Below, in pieces: positions 8,564 to 18,713 of a stretch of DNA of 64,000 nucleotides. The DNA lies in NCBI GenBank assembly GCA_034423115.1, contig DAOUJD010000043.1:14090-78089 (forward strand), written 5' to 3'. The notes beneath the pieces were generated by a model. That model had not been told where the DNA came from. It saw nothing but the letters and a program-made list of their open reading frames with translations, and searched no databases. The stretch's first letter is position 1; each line of letters starts with the position of its first letter. The DNA comes from Bin87 sp034423115. Its GTDB lineage: Bacteria; Chloroflexota; Dehalococcoidia; Lucifugimonadales; UBA3495. A program made the position numbers and the translations under genes.

Positions 8564-9289
8564 TTACGCGCCAAGTTTGGCGGCGAGGTCGACGAAGTTT
8601 TCGGCGACGACGTTGAATGAGGGGTCCGGGGTCGGATCGGGAGTGCGATCGGGGCCGTGCTCGCGGGGTCGGGGGACGAAGGCGGTGCGAAGGCCGACCT
8701 TGGCGGAGGCCAGCAGGTCGCCCTGGTGTGCGGCCACCATCATCACCTGTTCGGCCTTGAGTCCGAGGAGCTTGACGGCGGTGCCGTAGCTTTCCGGGTC
8801 AGGCTTGTAGTGGTGGGCGACCTCGGCACCGAGGATGCAGTCCCAGGGCATTCCGCCGTTCTTGGCCATGTTGGTCATCAGGGCGATGTTGCCGTTGGAC
8901 ATGGGCGCGATGACGAACTTGTTCTTGAGCCGATAGAGTCCGGGGACGCTGTCGGCCCAGGGGCGGAGATTGTGCCAGAAGTAGGTGACCTCCATCTTTT
9001 CGTCGTCGCTGAAACCGCTGATTTCGAACTCGTCGAGGACTTCATCTAGGGACATGCGGTGGAGCGCGTCAAGGTTAGTCCACGGCAGATCGCCGTTGCG
9101 AACCTTGTCCATGTAGGGACGATATTTACCGCGCCAAGCGTCGGCGAAAGCGCCCCAATCGCGCTCGATGCCCTTGATGCGGCCCATGTTGGCACACTGT
9201 TCGGTGATGCTGGAACGCCAGTCGACGACGGTGCCGAACACGTCGAAGATGCAGGCCCGAACGTCGAGGCCCAATGCTGAATCGGCCAT
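8564..9289 (-). CDS. HAD-superfamily haloacid dehalogenase type II-like hydrolase
   Basis: The 241-residue protein opens with the HAD motif I 'CIFDVFGTVVDWR', in which Asp16 would be the nucleophile. Motif II is 'APMSNGN', the Lys motif is 'HHYKPDPESY', and motif IV is 'MVAAHQGDLLASAKVG'. This spacing is that of L-2-haloacid dehalogenases, which hydrolyse 2-halo acids to 2-hydroxy acids; phosphatase activity remains possible. The ATG at 9289 has AAGGAG nine bases upstream. A longer in-frame start at 9373 would add 28 residues without family support. Confidence 0.85.
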   Translation of the reverse strand: MADSALGLDVRACIFDVFGTVVDWRSSITEQCANMGRIKGIERDWGAFADAWRGKYRPYMDKVRNGDLPWTNLDALHRMSLDEVLDEFEISGFSDDEKMEVTYFWHNLRPWADSVPGLYRLKNKFVIAPMSNGNIALMTNMAKNGGMPWDCILGAEVAHHYKPDPESYGTAVKLLGLKAEQVMMVAAHQGDLLASAKVGLRTAFVPRPREHGPDRTPDPTPDPSFNVVAENFVDLAAKLGA

Positions 9290-10068
9290 GCTGGGATACT
9301 CCTTGTTACTTGGGATTAGCGAAATCGCGCCGGGTATCGTAGCACACGCGCCGTTTGGTACAGCCGCTGCCAAAGATTTTTTCAGTTCGGGGAGCCCCTC
9401 TTGGTGGGTTCACTCCCCCTGGGTTTTCGGTGTTTGTTTACCTCCGTTGGGGGTTGGTGGTTGGTTTGATCAATTCGGTGTCAGGTTGTGGTTCGGGTTG
9501 CGTGTCGGAGCACGGCCAACACTGTTTTTGCTTGCGCAGAAAGATATCGTCCTAGGCTTCCGTGTCCTCGCGGGTAGCCGGCCAATGATACCGGGACAGC
9601 GCGAGCACGGGGCGGTGGTAACACCCGCTGGGTTCCGGGAGCTTGATCGCGGAAAAAGACGATTCTAGGCTCCTTGGGAACCGTATTCTGCTTTTGGGTA
9701 ACCGACAGGCCGTTGAGCGACCCGAACCTTTTTGACACCTCGCCATGTTGGTAGTTTGGTGGCTGCCGCTGCATGCGATGCGGCTGATCCCGCCCGGTTC
9801 TCGAGTGCCGAGCGGGGAACCTGACATGGTTAGGATAGAACACGGGTGCGGTTAGTGGCAACGGGCGGGTGTCAGTGGTGGGGGAATTTTTCACGTCGAT
9901 TTCTAGGATTGGGTTGAAGGCGTTTTGGGACGTGTTGCCCCGTCACCCCAATCCTCTCTCGCCAAGGGAGAGGGGGCAAGACCGCCTGATTCTGCAAAAG
10001 CGGTCGGCAGTAGATCTCCGTGCGTGTGGAGGGTGAGAGCCGGCGTACCGGCCGCCGGCCGCGGTTAG
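9290..10068. other. Long non-coding stretch with one palindrome
   Basis: About 780 bases without a convincing gene. Open frames here lack ribosome sites, show no recognisable domains and have odd composition (runs rich in Arg, Pro and Ser). The only clear structure is a compound palindrome at 9935-9979. A TTGCCCC/GGGGCAA outer arm encloses a CCTCTC/GAGAGG inner stem, related to hairpins at 13860-13884 and 16460-16483. It may be a decayed gene region; no homologous remnant was recognised. Confidence 0.5.
9935..9979. repeat. CCTCTC/GAGAGG palindrome, copy 1
   Basis: CCTCTC at 9953-9958 pairs with GAGAGG at 9968-9973, and TTGCCCC (9935-9941) pairs with GGGGCAA (9973-9979). The same inner motif recurs at 13860-13884 and 16460-16483, so this is a small family of intergenic hairpins. 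Confidence 0.6.
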
Positions 10069-10806
10069 TTAGGAACCGGCGATGCTGAGGAGGATTTGGG
10101 CGAGTTGGCCGGGTTCGGTGATCATGGGGTCGTGGCCGGTGTCAATGTGGTGGACGCCCCAGCCGTTGGCGGCGGCGCGTTCGGCGACGGGCTCGAAACC
10201 TGACTCGCTGCACAGGATGAATTCACGTTGGAGGGCCGCGGCTTCCGGGTTTCCGGTCCGCACGGGTTGCGCGAAGGTGAGCGTGGGCTGAGGTGAGAGG
10301 CGCGGAAGGACGAACGCCTGATCATCGGGGTCGGTGATGGCCCAACGATCCGCGATTTCCTGAGCGGTTGTTGCATGAGCCATGAAGGGCTCGCCATCGG
10401 CGATGTGTTGCTGGATACGAGCGACGAATTCGGGACCACGGACGGCGGCGAGTTGGTCGATCATGGCTTCGCCGTTGGCTGGGGCGACGCCATTTACATA
10501 AACCAACGAATGAATCCGACCTGGGCGAAGTTCAGCGACGCCGGTGATGACCATGCCGGCGTAAGCGTGGCCGACGAGGACAACGTTCGAGAGGTCGTTG
10601 GATTCCAGCAGTGCGGTGATGTCGCGGACGTGGAGGTCGAGATTTAGGACGGCGGGCGGGATAAGACGGGCCAAGTGTTCCCGATCTCCGAGACCGGTCA
10701 GGCTGGGAGTGTGGACGATGTGGCCGGATTCGCGAAGGAGTGGGGCCGTTTTCCACCAGCACCAACCACCGTGCCAAGCGCCGTGGACGAGGATGAACGT
10801 GGTCAT
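10069..10806 (-). CDS. Alpha/beta-hydrolase-fold protein with altered nucleophile elbow
   Basis: The 245-residue protein has the alpha/beta hydrolase layout of the salicylate-esterase/hydroxynitrile-lyase-like group: 'FILVHGAWHGGWCW' at the N-terminus as oxyanion region, and 'HIDTGHDPMI' with the likely catalytic His near the C-terminus. The nucleophile elbow, normally G-H-S-Y-G-G, reads G-H-A-Y-A-G, so the catalytic Ser is replaced by Ala. The codon is GCT, so this is not a reading error of mine. Either it is a non-hydrolytic relative or it is inactive. It follows the coiled-coil gene directly (stop TAA, then GTG ATG); ATG was chosen. Confidence 0.8.
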   Translation of the reverse strand: MTTFILVHGAWHGGWCWWKTAPLLRESGHIVHTPSLTGLGDREHLARLIPPAVLNLDLHVRDITALLESNDLSNVVLVGHAYAGMVITGVAELRPGRIHSLVYVNGVAPANGEAMIDQLAAVRGPEFVARIQQHIADGEPFMAHATTAQEIADRWAITDPDDQAFVLPRLSPQPTLTFAQPVRTGNPEAAALQREFILCSESGFEPVAERAAANGWGVHHIDTGHDPMITEPGQLAQILLSIAGS

Positions 10807-10809
10807 CAC

Positions 10810-11559
10810 TTAGTCATCTTCTTCGACTGCGGCTTCCGAAATTTCAACCAGGCCATCCCAATGGTAATGCAAGAGCGTGACCTGCCGGGCGTCCGCATAG
10901 GATTCCAGTTGCCCCGACCACTGCCGATGGGCGATGCAGTAAGCGATGTGCGTGTTCCCGGTGACGGTGGTGAGGATGTCAGCGCGTTCGCGGACCCGGT
11001 CAATGTCGCTGCGATTCAGCCTGATGGAAGTTTCCGCCGCGAGATGCACGTGGGTTTGACGCTGCCGGCAGTAACCTTGCCCTACGATGTCGGTCATGCT
11101 GGCAGAGTGGTACTGTCGTTGGTCGATGGCCCCGCCCTCGAAAGCGTCTGACAGCTGATCGGCAAGGGCCTCCGTGTCTCCAATTCTGGCGCGTCGGAGG
11201 TAGCGACTCATGGGGGCGCCGATAGTTGCGCGGCAATGCTGCTCGTATTGTTGACCGCGCATACCGCTAACCCACCCTTCAATGCGATCGACTCTGGCGT
11301 CAGTCTGGTCGGCTCTGGCCTCCAGACGCTCGACGCTGCTATCAATCTTGGCGTCCAAGCGTTCCACGCTGCTGTCAATCTTGGCGTCCAGGCGCTCGAT
11401 CTCGCCGCCGAGACGTTCGATCTGGCCGCCGAGATGTTCGATCTGGCCGCCCAAACGCTCGAAGCCATGGTCGACTTTAGTTTCCAGATTGTCGATTCTG
11501 GTTTCCAAACTGTCGCCGGCCTGGAATTCGGAGGACGTATTGCCGTTAGCGTTAGTCAC
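10810..11559 (-). CDS. Coiled-coil protein with a possible PD-(D/E)xK-like C-terminal domain
   Basis: The 249-residue product has two parts. Residues about 17-95 are a coiled coil built from near-repeats such as 'HLGGQIERLGGEIERLDAKIDSSVERLDAKID', which are also near-repeats in the DNA. After a 'MRGQQYEQHCRA' joint, the C-terminal part has 'HVHLAAETSIRLNRSDIDRVRERADIL' and 'NTHIAYCIAHRQ'. This recalls restriction-endonuclease-fold proteins in which a Glu-x-Ser strand replaces Glu-x-Lys; the call is inference from pattern only. A minus-strand TATAAT at 11591-11596 could be its promoter. Its stop touches the start of the hydrolase downstream, so they are likely co-transcribed. Confidence 0.7.
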   Translation of the reverse strand: MTNANGNTSSEFQAGDSLETRIDNLETKVDHGFERLGGQIEHLGGQIERLGGEIERLDAKIDSSVERLDAKIDSSVERLEARADQTDARVDRIEGWVSGMRGQQYEQHCRATIGAPMSRYLRRARIGDTEALADQLSDAFEGGAIDQRQYHSASMTDIVGQGYCRQRQTHVHLAAETSIRLNRSDIDRVRERADILTTVTGNTHIAYCIAHRQWSGQLESYADARQVTLLHYHWDGLVEISEAAVEEDD

Positions 11560-11612
11560 GGGTTCGCCTGCAAGATGATCTGATGAAAATATTATACTGG
11601 AAGCCGAAGGGG

Positions 11613-12701
11613 TTACATCACCACGACGGAGCGGAGCACTTCGCCGCAGCCCATGCTGGCGAAGGCTTCCTCTACGTCGCCGATGCCGATGCGCTCACTG
11701 ACGAAGGCGTCGAGGTCGAGGCGGCCCTGGAGGTAGAGGTCGATGAGCATGGGGAAGTCGCGGGTGGGAAGACAGTCGCCGTACCACGAGGACTTGAGGG
11801 AGCCACCACGACCAAATACCTCGATGAGGGGGAGTTCGATTTTCATGGTTGGGTCGGGCACGCCGACGAGGACGACGGTGCCAGCGAGGTCGCGGGCGTA
11901 GAAGGCTTGCTCGTATGTGGCGGGGTTGCCGACGGCTTCGATGGCGACGTTGACACCGTTGCCATCGGTGAGATCGCGGATGGCTTGGACGGGGTCGGTC
12001 TGGGTGGAGTTGATGGTGTGGGTCGCGCCCAGGCCCTTGGCCCATTCCAGCTTTCGGTCGTCGATGTCCACGGCGATGATGGTGTTGGCGCCGGCGAGGC
12101 AGGAACCGGCGATGGCCGCGTTACCCACACCTCCGCATCCGATGACGGCGACGGAATCGCCGCGGCTGACGCCGCCGGTGTTGATGGCGGAGCCGAGGCC
12201 GGCCATGACGCCGCAGCCTATGAGTCCGGCGGCGAGAGGGTTGGCGGACGGGTCGACCTTGACTGCCTGCAGGGCGTCGACCAGGGTGAGTTCGCAGAAT
12301 GCGCCGATGCCGAGGGCGGGTGACAGGGGCGAGCCATCGGGCAGGGTCATTTTCTGCTGGGCGTTGCGGCTGGCGAAGCAGTACCACGGACGGCCCCGGA
12401 GGCAGGATCGGCAGTTGCCACAGGGCGCGCGCCACGCGAGGATCACGAAGTCGCCGGGCTGTACGTTGGTAACGCCGTCGCCGATTTTTTCGACGATTCC
12501 GGCGGCCTCGTGCCCGAGCAGGAACGGGAACTCGTCGTTGATTGCGCCCTCGCGGTAGTGCAGATCCGTGTGGCAGACGCCACAGGCCTGGACTCGGACG
12601 AGGGCTTCGCCTTCGCCGGGGTCGGGAACGTGGATAGTTACCAGTTCGACGGGGGCACCCTTGGCCCGTGAAATTACACCCTGGACTTTGTTGTCCGCCA
12701 T
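11613..12701 (-). CDS. Zn-dependent alcohol dehydrogenase, S-(hydroxymethyl)mycothiol dehydrogenase type
   Basis: The 362-residue protein is a zinc alcohol dehydrogenase with catalytic-zinc residues Cys40 and His64 (GHEAAG) and four structural-zinc cysteines (94, 97, 100, 108). It has a Rossmann 'GCGGVGNAAI' and the phrases 'VQACGVCHTDLHYREG', 'RGRPWYCF' and 'SPALGIGAF'. From memory these phrases are hallmarks of the mycothiol-dependent formaldehyde dehydrogenase of Actinobacteria. That enzyme oxidises the formaldehyde-mycothiol adduct with NAD+. The ATG at 12701 has GGAGGG seven bases upstream; the longer frame upstream is not coding-like. Whether this host has mycothiol is unknown, and another thiol or alcohol could be the substrate. 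Confidence 0.88.
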   Translation of the reverse strand: MADNKVQGVISRAKGAPVELVTIHVPDPGEGEALVRVQACGVCHTDLHYREGAINDEFPFLLGHEAAGIVEKIGDGVTNVQPGDFVILAWRAPCGNCRSCLRGRPWYCFASRNAQQKMTLPDGSPLSPALGIGAFCELTLVDALQAVKVDPSANPLAAGLIGCGVMAGLGSAINTGGVSRGDSVAVIGCGGVGNAAIAGSCLAGANTIIAVDIDDRKLEWAKGLGATHTINSTQTDPVQAIRDLTDGNGVNVAIEAVGNPATYEQAFYARDLAGTVVLVGVPDPTMKIELPLIEVFGRGGSLKSSWYGDCLPTRDFPMLIDLYLQGRLDLDAFVSERIGIGDVEEAFASMGCGEVLRSVVVM

Positions 12702-12748
12702 TGAAATTCCCTCCGAATCGCGCGCTCTTGGGCGGCGAATGCAGCGGC

Positions 12749-12754
12749 TATAAT
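12749..12754 (+). promoter_or_regulatory. -10 box of the nucleoside hydrolase gene
   Basis: A perfect TATAAT lies 38 bases before the ATG at 12792, with a weak -35 region (CTTGGG near 12727). It overlaps the alternative ATG at 12753, which argues that translation starts at 12792. Confidence 0.5.
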
Positions 12755-12791
12755 GCCTCAACACGTGGGCATCGTCAAAAGGCAGGTGAGC

Positions 12792-13766
12792 ATGGTCAAG
12801 CGCGTGATAATCGACACCGACCCGGGGGTTGACGACACGGCGGCGATCCTGCTGGCCTTGGCCAGCCCGGAGTTGCAGGTTGAAGCGCTGACGATCAGCT
12901 ACGGGAATGGGTCGATGGAGCAGTGCGCGGCGAACGCCCGACACATCCTAGCGGTGGCTGGGCGGATGGACATTCCGGTGTATGCGGGAGCGCGCGGGCC
13001 GCTGCTGCGAAAGCCGAACGAAGGATGGGCGGGCCACATCCACGGCGGCGACGCGCTGGGTGGAGCGAGTAAGGCAGCGGCGGAACCGGGCGGGAATCAC
13101 GGCGACGTGAGCAGCCATGCGGCGGTAGAGGTCGCGCGGCGGGTAATGGACGCGCCGGGTGAGATTATGGTGCTGGCGTTGGGGCGGATGACGAACGTTG
13201 CTCTGGCTCTACGGTTGGCTCCAGATATTTCGGATGCGGTCGCGGGGGTGGTTGTAATGGGCGGAGCGGTTCGGGTTCCGGGGAACGTGTCGCCGGTGGC
13301 GACGGCGAACATACACGAGGACCCGGAGTCGGCGGCGATTCTGTACGATTCAGGTGCGGCGATCGCTCAAGTGGGGTTGGACGTGTGTGATCACTGCGGG
13401 TTGTCGGACGAGCAATTTCGGCGACTGGAAGCGTGCGCGGCGCCGGCGGTGCAGTTGCTGGTGTGGGCGTCGGCGTACACGCGGGAGGCGTACCGGCGTT
13501 TGGGCCGGCTGGCCGATGGAGAGGCGGTGCGATACAACGACGTACCGGCGGTGGCGTACGCGGTTGATCCGACGCTGTTCGAGACGGAGCGACTGCCGGT
13601 AGCGGTGGACACGGGTGGGGAGTTGACGCGGGGGCAGACGGTGGTGGATTGGTACGGAATGACCGGACGGGACGCGACGGTGGACGTGTGCCTGGGCGTG
13701 GATGCGGAACGTTTGACGGAAATGGTGGTGGAGCGGTTGGTTGGGCATGGTTGGCCGTCAGCCTAG
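12792..13766 (+). CDS. Inosine/uridine-preferring nucleoside hydrolase
   Basis: The 324-residue protein begins 'KRVIIDTDPGVDDTAAILLAL'. The Asp cluster (Asp8, Asp10, Asp14, Asp15) is the calcium-binding and catalytic signature of IunH-type N-ribohydrolases, which split nucleosides into base and ribose. 'PVYAGARGPLL' and 'ALGRMTNVALAL' are further family blocks, and 'VVMGGAVRVPGN' follows. GGTGAG precedes the chosen ATG. It diverges from the alcohol dehydrogenase gene and probably serves nucleoside salvage. Ribokinase at 56.2-57.2 kb could use the ribose, though the two genes are far apart. Confidence 0.92.
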   Translation: MVKRVIIDTDPGVDDTAAILLALASPELQVEALTISYGNGSMEQCAANARHILAVAGRMDIPVYAGARGPLLRKPNEGWAGHIHGGDALGGASKAAAEPGGNHGDVSSHAAVEVARRVMDAPGEIMVLALGRMTNVALALRLAPDISDAVAGVVVMGGAVRVPGNVSPVATANIHEDPESAAILYDSGAAIAQVGLDVCDHCGLSDEQFRRLEACAAPAVQLLVWASAYTREAYRRLGRLADGEAVRYNDVPAVAYAVDPTLFETERLPVAVDTGGELTRGQTVVDWYGMTGRDATVDVCLGVDAERLTEMVVERLVGHGWPSA

Positions 13767-13859
13767 AGGTCAACGGGAGGGTATCCTCACGACGGCGTTC
13801 CAAGGTCTGTAGCAATCTTGGGATCTTCGAGTGAGGCGCCGGGCATCTCGGCAAGTTGA

Positions 13860-13884
13860 AACCCCTCTCGGTGGGAGAGGGGTT
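13860..13884. terminator. Hairpin between convergent genes (CCTCTC family, copy 2)
   Basis: AACCCCTCTC (13860-13869) pairs with GAGAGGGGTT (13875-13884) across a five-base loop, and a T run (CTGAGTTTTT) follows on the plus strand. It lies between the nucleoside hydrolase and peroxiredoxin genes, which point at each other, so it probably terminates the plus-strand transcript and perhaps both. Confidence 0.7.
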
Positions 13885-13911
13885 CTGAGTTTTTGGGTTT
13901 CGGCAGGCGGT

Positions 13912-14385
13912 TTAGTTCAGGGCGGCGACCGCGGCGCGAACCTCTTCATAATTGGGTTCGTTGGCGGGTGATTCGGAGACCCAGTGGTAGCGGACGATGC
14001 CCTCGCCGTCGACGATGGTCACCGCGCGCTTGGCGGCGACGTAGCCCTGCATGCCGGCGAGGCCGGGGAGGGCGACATCGTAGGCATTGACCACCTCGCG
14101 GTTGTAGTCGCTGAGGAAGGTGTACTCGACGTTGTTGGCGGCTTTCCACGCGGCCTGGGCGAAAGGCGGGTCTACGGTGATGCCGAGGACGACGGCGTTC
14201 ATGCTATTGAACTGGTCGATTTGGTCGCGGAAGGCGCACATCTCGGTGGTGCAGACGCCGGTGAACGCGCCGGGGAAGAATGCCAGGACGACGTTTTTGC
14301 CGCGATAGTCACTGAGGCTGTGCTGAGTGGCCGGGTTTTCGTGAAGGGTGAAATCGGGAGCGGCCTGTCCTACGGTGATAGCCAT
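13912..14385 (-). CDS. Peroxiredoxin (AhpC/TSA family)
   Basis: The 157-residue protein has the peroxiredoxin active-site block 'FFPGAFTGVCTTEMC', with the peroxidatic Cys45 and a second Cys at 50. It opens with 'GQAAPDFTLHE', as in the family. It would reduce peroxides in the cytoplasm using a thiol donor; the pattern resembles Prx5/AhpE-like single-domain enzymes. There is no signal peptide. The ATG at 14385 has AGAGG seven bases upstream; the longer frame (to 14544) runs into repeat-rich DNA. The protein uses Cys, not Sec, unlike the lipoproteins at 18.7-20.2 kb. Confidence 0.93.
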   Translation of the reverse strand: MAITVGQAAPDFTLHENPATQHSLSDYRGKNVVLAFFPGAFTGVCTTEMCAFRDQIDQFNSMNAVVLGITVDPPFAQAAWKAANNVEYTFLSDYNREVVNAYDVALPGLAGMQGYVAAKRAVTIVDGEGIVRYHWVSESPANEPNYEEVRAAVAALN

Positions 14386-14951
14386 GTTAGAACCTCTAGT
14401 CGGGTGCAGATTAGCAGGTTTGAATGCGGCGGTGCGCATACAAACTGGACGAGGGTATGTTATCACACGCGGGCGGCGGGCTATGGCGGCGATTGTGTTG
14501 GGGCGGGTGGGCGCAAAGGCCGGGATTGACGTTTCCGGGTTCATGTTTTGGCGGGCTCATGGTTCGATCCGCCAGAGGCGGACCTACGGCGGGCTCACCA
14601 TGAGCGGGCGATTGCGGTGTCTGGCAGTCTGAACAGTCATTTACCGTCGAACCAGGACGATCGCATTTGGAATTTATAGACTCGTCACCCCGGCGAACGC
14701 TGGAGGCCAGAGGTCGCGGGATGAAGACAATGGTTGCGAAACAGCCGACTTCGGGCACTGGATACCGGCATCCGCCTATGGCGGACATCTGCGACTTTCG
14801 CCGGTATGACGGTAGCCGGGGGTGCCGGACCAAAGAGCCAAAGGTCGAAATGCGATTGCCCTGACTGTCGAACGGGTTCAGGGGCGAACTGGGTAGGGAT
14901 GTGGTAAATTGCGGCGCGTACATAACGATTGATAATTGATTGTGGGATACG
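14386..14951. repeat. Intergenic stretch with two large palindromes
   Basis: No gene is visible. At 14555-14605, GCTCATGG and CCATGAGC flank an inner CCGCC-AGA-GGCGG hairpin. At 14762-14807, ATACCGGC pairs with GCCGGTAT around an inner TCCGCC-TAT-GGCGGA hairpin. Both share the CCGCC...GGCGG core with the small palindrome at 8400-8412. They look like members of a dispersed repeat family of REP/MITE-like type. The promoter of the transporter gene must lie near the right end of this stretch; no clear boxes were seen. Confidence 0.6.
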
Positions 14952-16346
14952 ATGACTGAGCCGGGACGCCAAGCAGCGCGCCTGCCGCTGATCCAGAAAC
15001 TCTTTTTCACGGCCGATCACGTCGGCCTACAGTCGTTATCGTACTTCCGTCAGCAATGGGTACTGTTTTTCCTGGTCCCGCCAGCGCTGGAGGGAGTTGC
15101 GCGGGTTCCAGACGTGTCGATGCTGGGATTCACGGTGGATGCGCGAGTATTCGCCGGGTTGTTGATTTTCGCGGGGCGTTTCATAGACGCGTTCACTGAC
15201 CCGCTGATCGGGTGGTGGAGCGACCGAACGCGCAGCAGGTGGGGCCGACGCATACCCTTCATATTTTTCGCGACGCCGTTTTACGCGCTATTTGGAGCGT
15301 TGATCTGGTTCCTGCCGACGGAGGGCAGCAGTTGGGTGAACGTGATCTACTTCGTCGTGATGCTGGAGTTGTTCTTTGTTACGGCGACCATGTCCAGCGG
15401 GGCGTTGGAGGCACTGGTTCCCGAGGTTACGCCCACGGCGAACGACCGGATGAACCTGATCAGCCTGATATTCCTGTTCGCAGTATTCGGCGCGGGATTG
15501 GGGCTGGTGGTCGGAGGGTTCATCAAGGACGCTTACGGATTCAAAATCGCGGGATTGATCTTCGCGGTAATCGCGTTTGTGTTCCGGTGCGGTGCGCTGG
15601 CGGCGGTCTGGAACCATGCGCCACGAGACATAACGCCGGCGCAAGTGCCATTCTGGCGAGGAATCCGGGATACGCTGCGTAACTCCCAGTTCGTGTCTTT
15701 CCTGCCGACGTTCGTGATGTTCACCACCGGCGTGGGGGTACTGCAGGGTTGGATCCCGTTTTTCGCGGTGGGAATCCTTTTGCAGGAGCGAGACGGAGCG
15801 ACATCGAGCCTGCTGTCGACAAGCGTGATCGGCGGGGTGGTGATAGCGGGCATCATCATATGGATCCTGTTCCTGACCGGGCGGTTGACGAAACGGCGGA
15901 TTTACGGGGTGTGCCTTGTGGCGAGCGGGGTGATCTTTCCGATATTCAGCTTGGTTGGCCTTGTGTCGTCGGACCACCTGGTGGCGCAGGGTGTGATATT
16001 CGCCCTGGTGTCGGGGATGCCGATGGCGGCGGTTTTCCTGCTGCCCAAGGGGCTGACGGCGGACATAGCCGACTACGACGCGGTGCTACGGGACGAACGT
16101 CGGGAGGCGATGTTCTATTCGACACAGAATTTCTTCGAGAAAGTGACCTACGCACTGCCGCCGTTGCTCCTCAGCCTGATCCTGCAACTGGGTGATTCGC
16201 CGGAGAACCCTCTGGGAATACGGGTGGCCCCGTTGATGGCTGGTGCGCTGGTGTTACTCGGCGCGATGTTGTGGCACAGATACCGATTGCCGGATACGGT
16301 GAACCGGGAGACGGTTTCGGCGGCGGGGTTGATTCCGGCGCGGTAG
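14952..16346 (+). CDS. MFS transporter, GPH (glycoside-pentoside-hexuronide) type
   Basis: The protein of about 464 residues has roughly twelve hydrophobic segments and GPH/MelB family marks: 'FIDAFTDPLIGWWSDRTRSRWGRRIPFI' near the N-terminus (loop 2-3) and 'LTADIADYDAVLRDERREAMFYSTQNFFEKV' toward the C-terminus. Family members import sugars or glycosides with cations; some Chloroflexota members sit near catabolic genes, but none here names the substrate. ATG 14952 was chosen over an in-frame TTG at 14940; the ribosome site (GGGA) is weak. Confidence 0.9.
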   Translation: MTEPGRQAARLPLIQKLFFTADHVGLQSLSYFRQQWVLFFLVPPALEGVARVPDVSMLGFTVDARVFAGLLIFAGRFIDAFTDPLIGWWSDRTRSRWGRRIPFIFFATPFYALFGALIWFLPTEGSSWVNVIYFVVMLELFFVTATMSSGALEALVPEVTPTANDRMNLISLIFLFAVFGAGLGLVVGGFIKDAYGFKIAGLIFAVIAFVFRCGALAAVWNHAPRDITPAQVPFWRGIRDTLRNSQFVSFLPTFVMFTTGVGVLQGWIPFFAVGILLQERDGATSSLLSTSVIGGVVIAGIIIWILFLTGRLTKRRIYGVCLVASGVIFPIFSLVGLVSSDHLVAQGVIFALVSGMPMAAVFLLPKGLTADIADYDAVLRDERREAMFYSTQNFFEKVTYALPPLLLSLILQLGDSPENPLGIRVAPLMAGALVLLGAMLWHRYRLPDTVNRETVSAAGLIPAR

Positions 16347-16459
16347 GGGTGGGATGGGCGGATTTGCCGTTTTGGGATTCTTCCGTCGCGAGGATGTGGT
16401 GCGGCCGGTCGCCAGGGCCCGTAATGCACTATTTCCCTAGATTTTCACCCTCACCCTAG

Positions 16460-16483
16460 CCCTCTCCCGTCATAGGGAGAGGG
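16460..16483. terminator. Hairpin between convergent genes (CCTCTC family, copy 3)
   Basis: CCCTCTCCC (16460-16468) pairs with GGGAGAGGG (16475-16483) over a six-base loop. It follows a 'TCACCCTCACCCTAG' run and separates the transporter gene from the convergent YyaL-type gene. Confidence 0.65.
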
Positions 16484-16529
16484 GACTATGCGTAGATTTT
16501 GGGCAGTAAGCAACAATGGGAAAGGGCGG

Positions 16530-18581
<2,052 letters not shown>

Positions 18582-18713
18582 GGGGGCGCACTCCTAAACG
18601 AATCCGGACGGGGGCGAGCGGCGTATTCAACAACGAGGGGTCGTCTGCTAGAATCGCACTGGGACGCCCGCCAGCATAACAGATACCCTGGAGGCGAGGG
18701 TCCGGAACGGTTT

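Noticed and set aside
9481..9894. 137-codon minus-strand open frame in the non-coding stretch
   Set aside because: Low-complexity Arg/Pro/Thr composition, no ribosome site, no recognisable domain, and the frame runs close to the palindrome.
13165..13854. 229-codon minus-strand frame opposite the nucleoside hydrolase
   Set aside because: Pro/Arg/Ser-rich mirror translation without any domain; the plus strand carries the conserved hydrolase motifs.
8400..14807. Palindromic repeats as a CRISPR array
   Set aside because: The units are few, scattered and unevenly spaced, with no spacers or cas genes.
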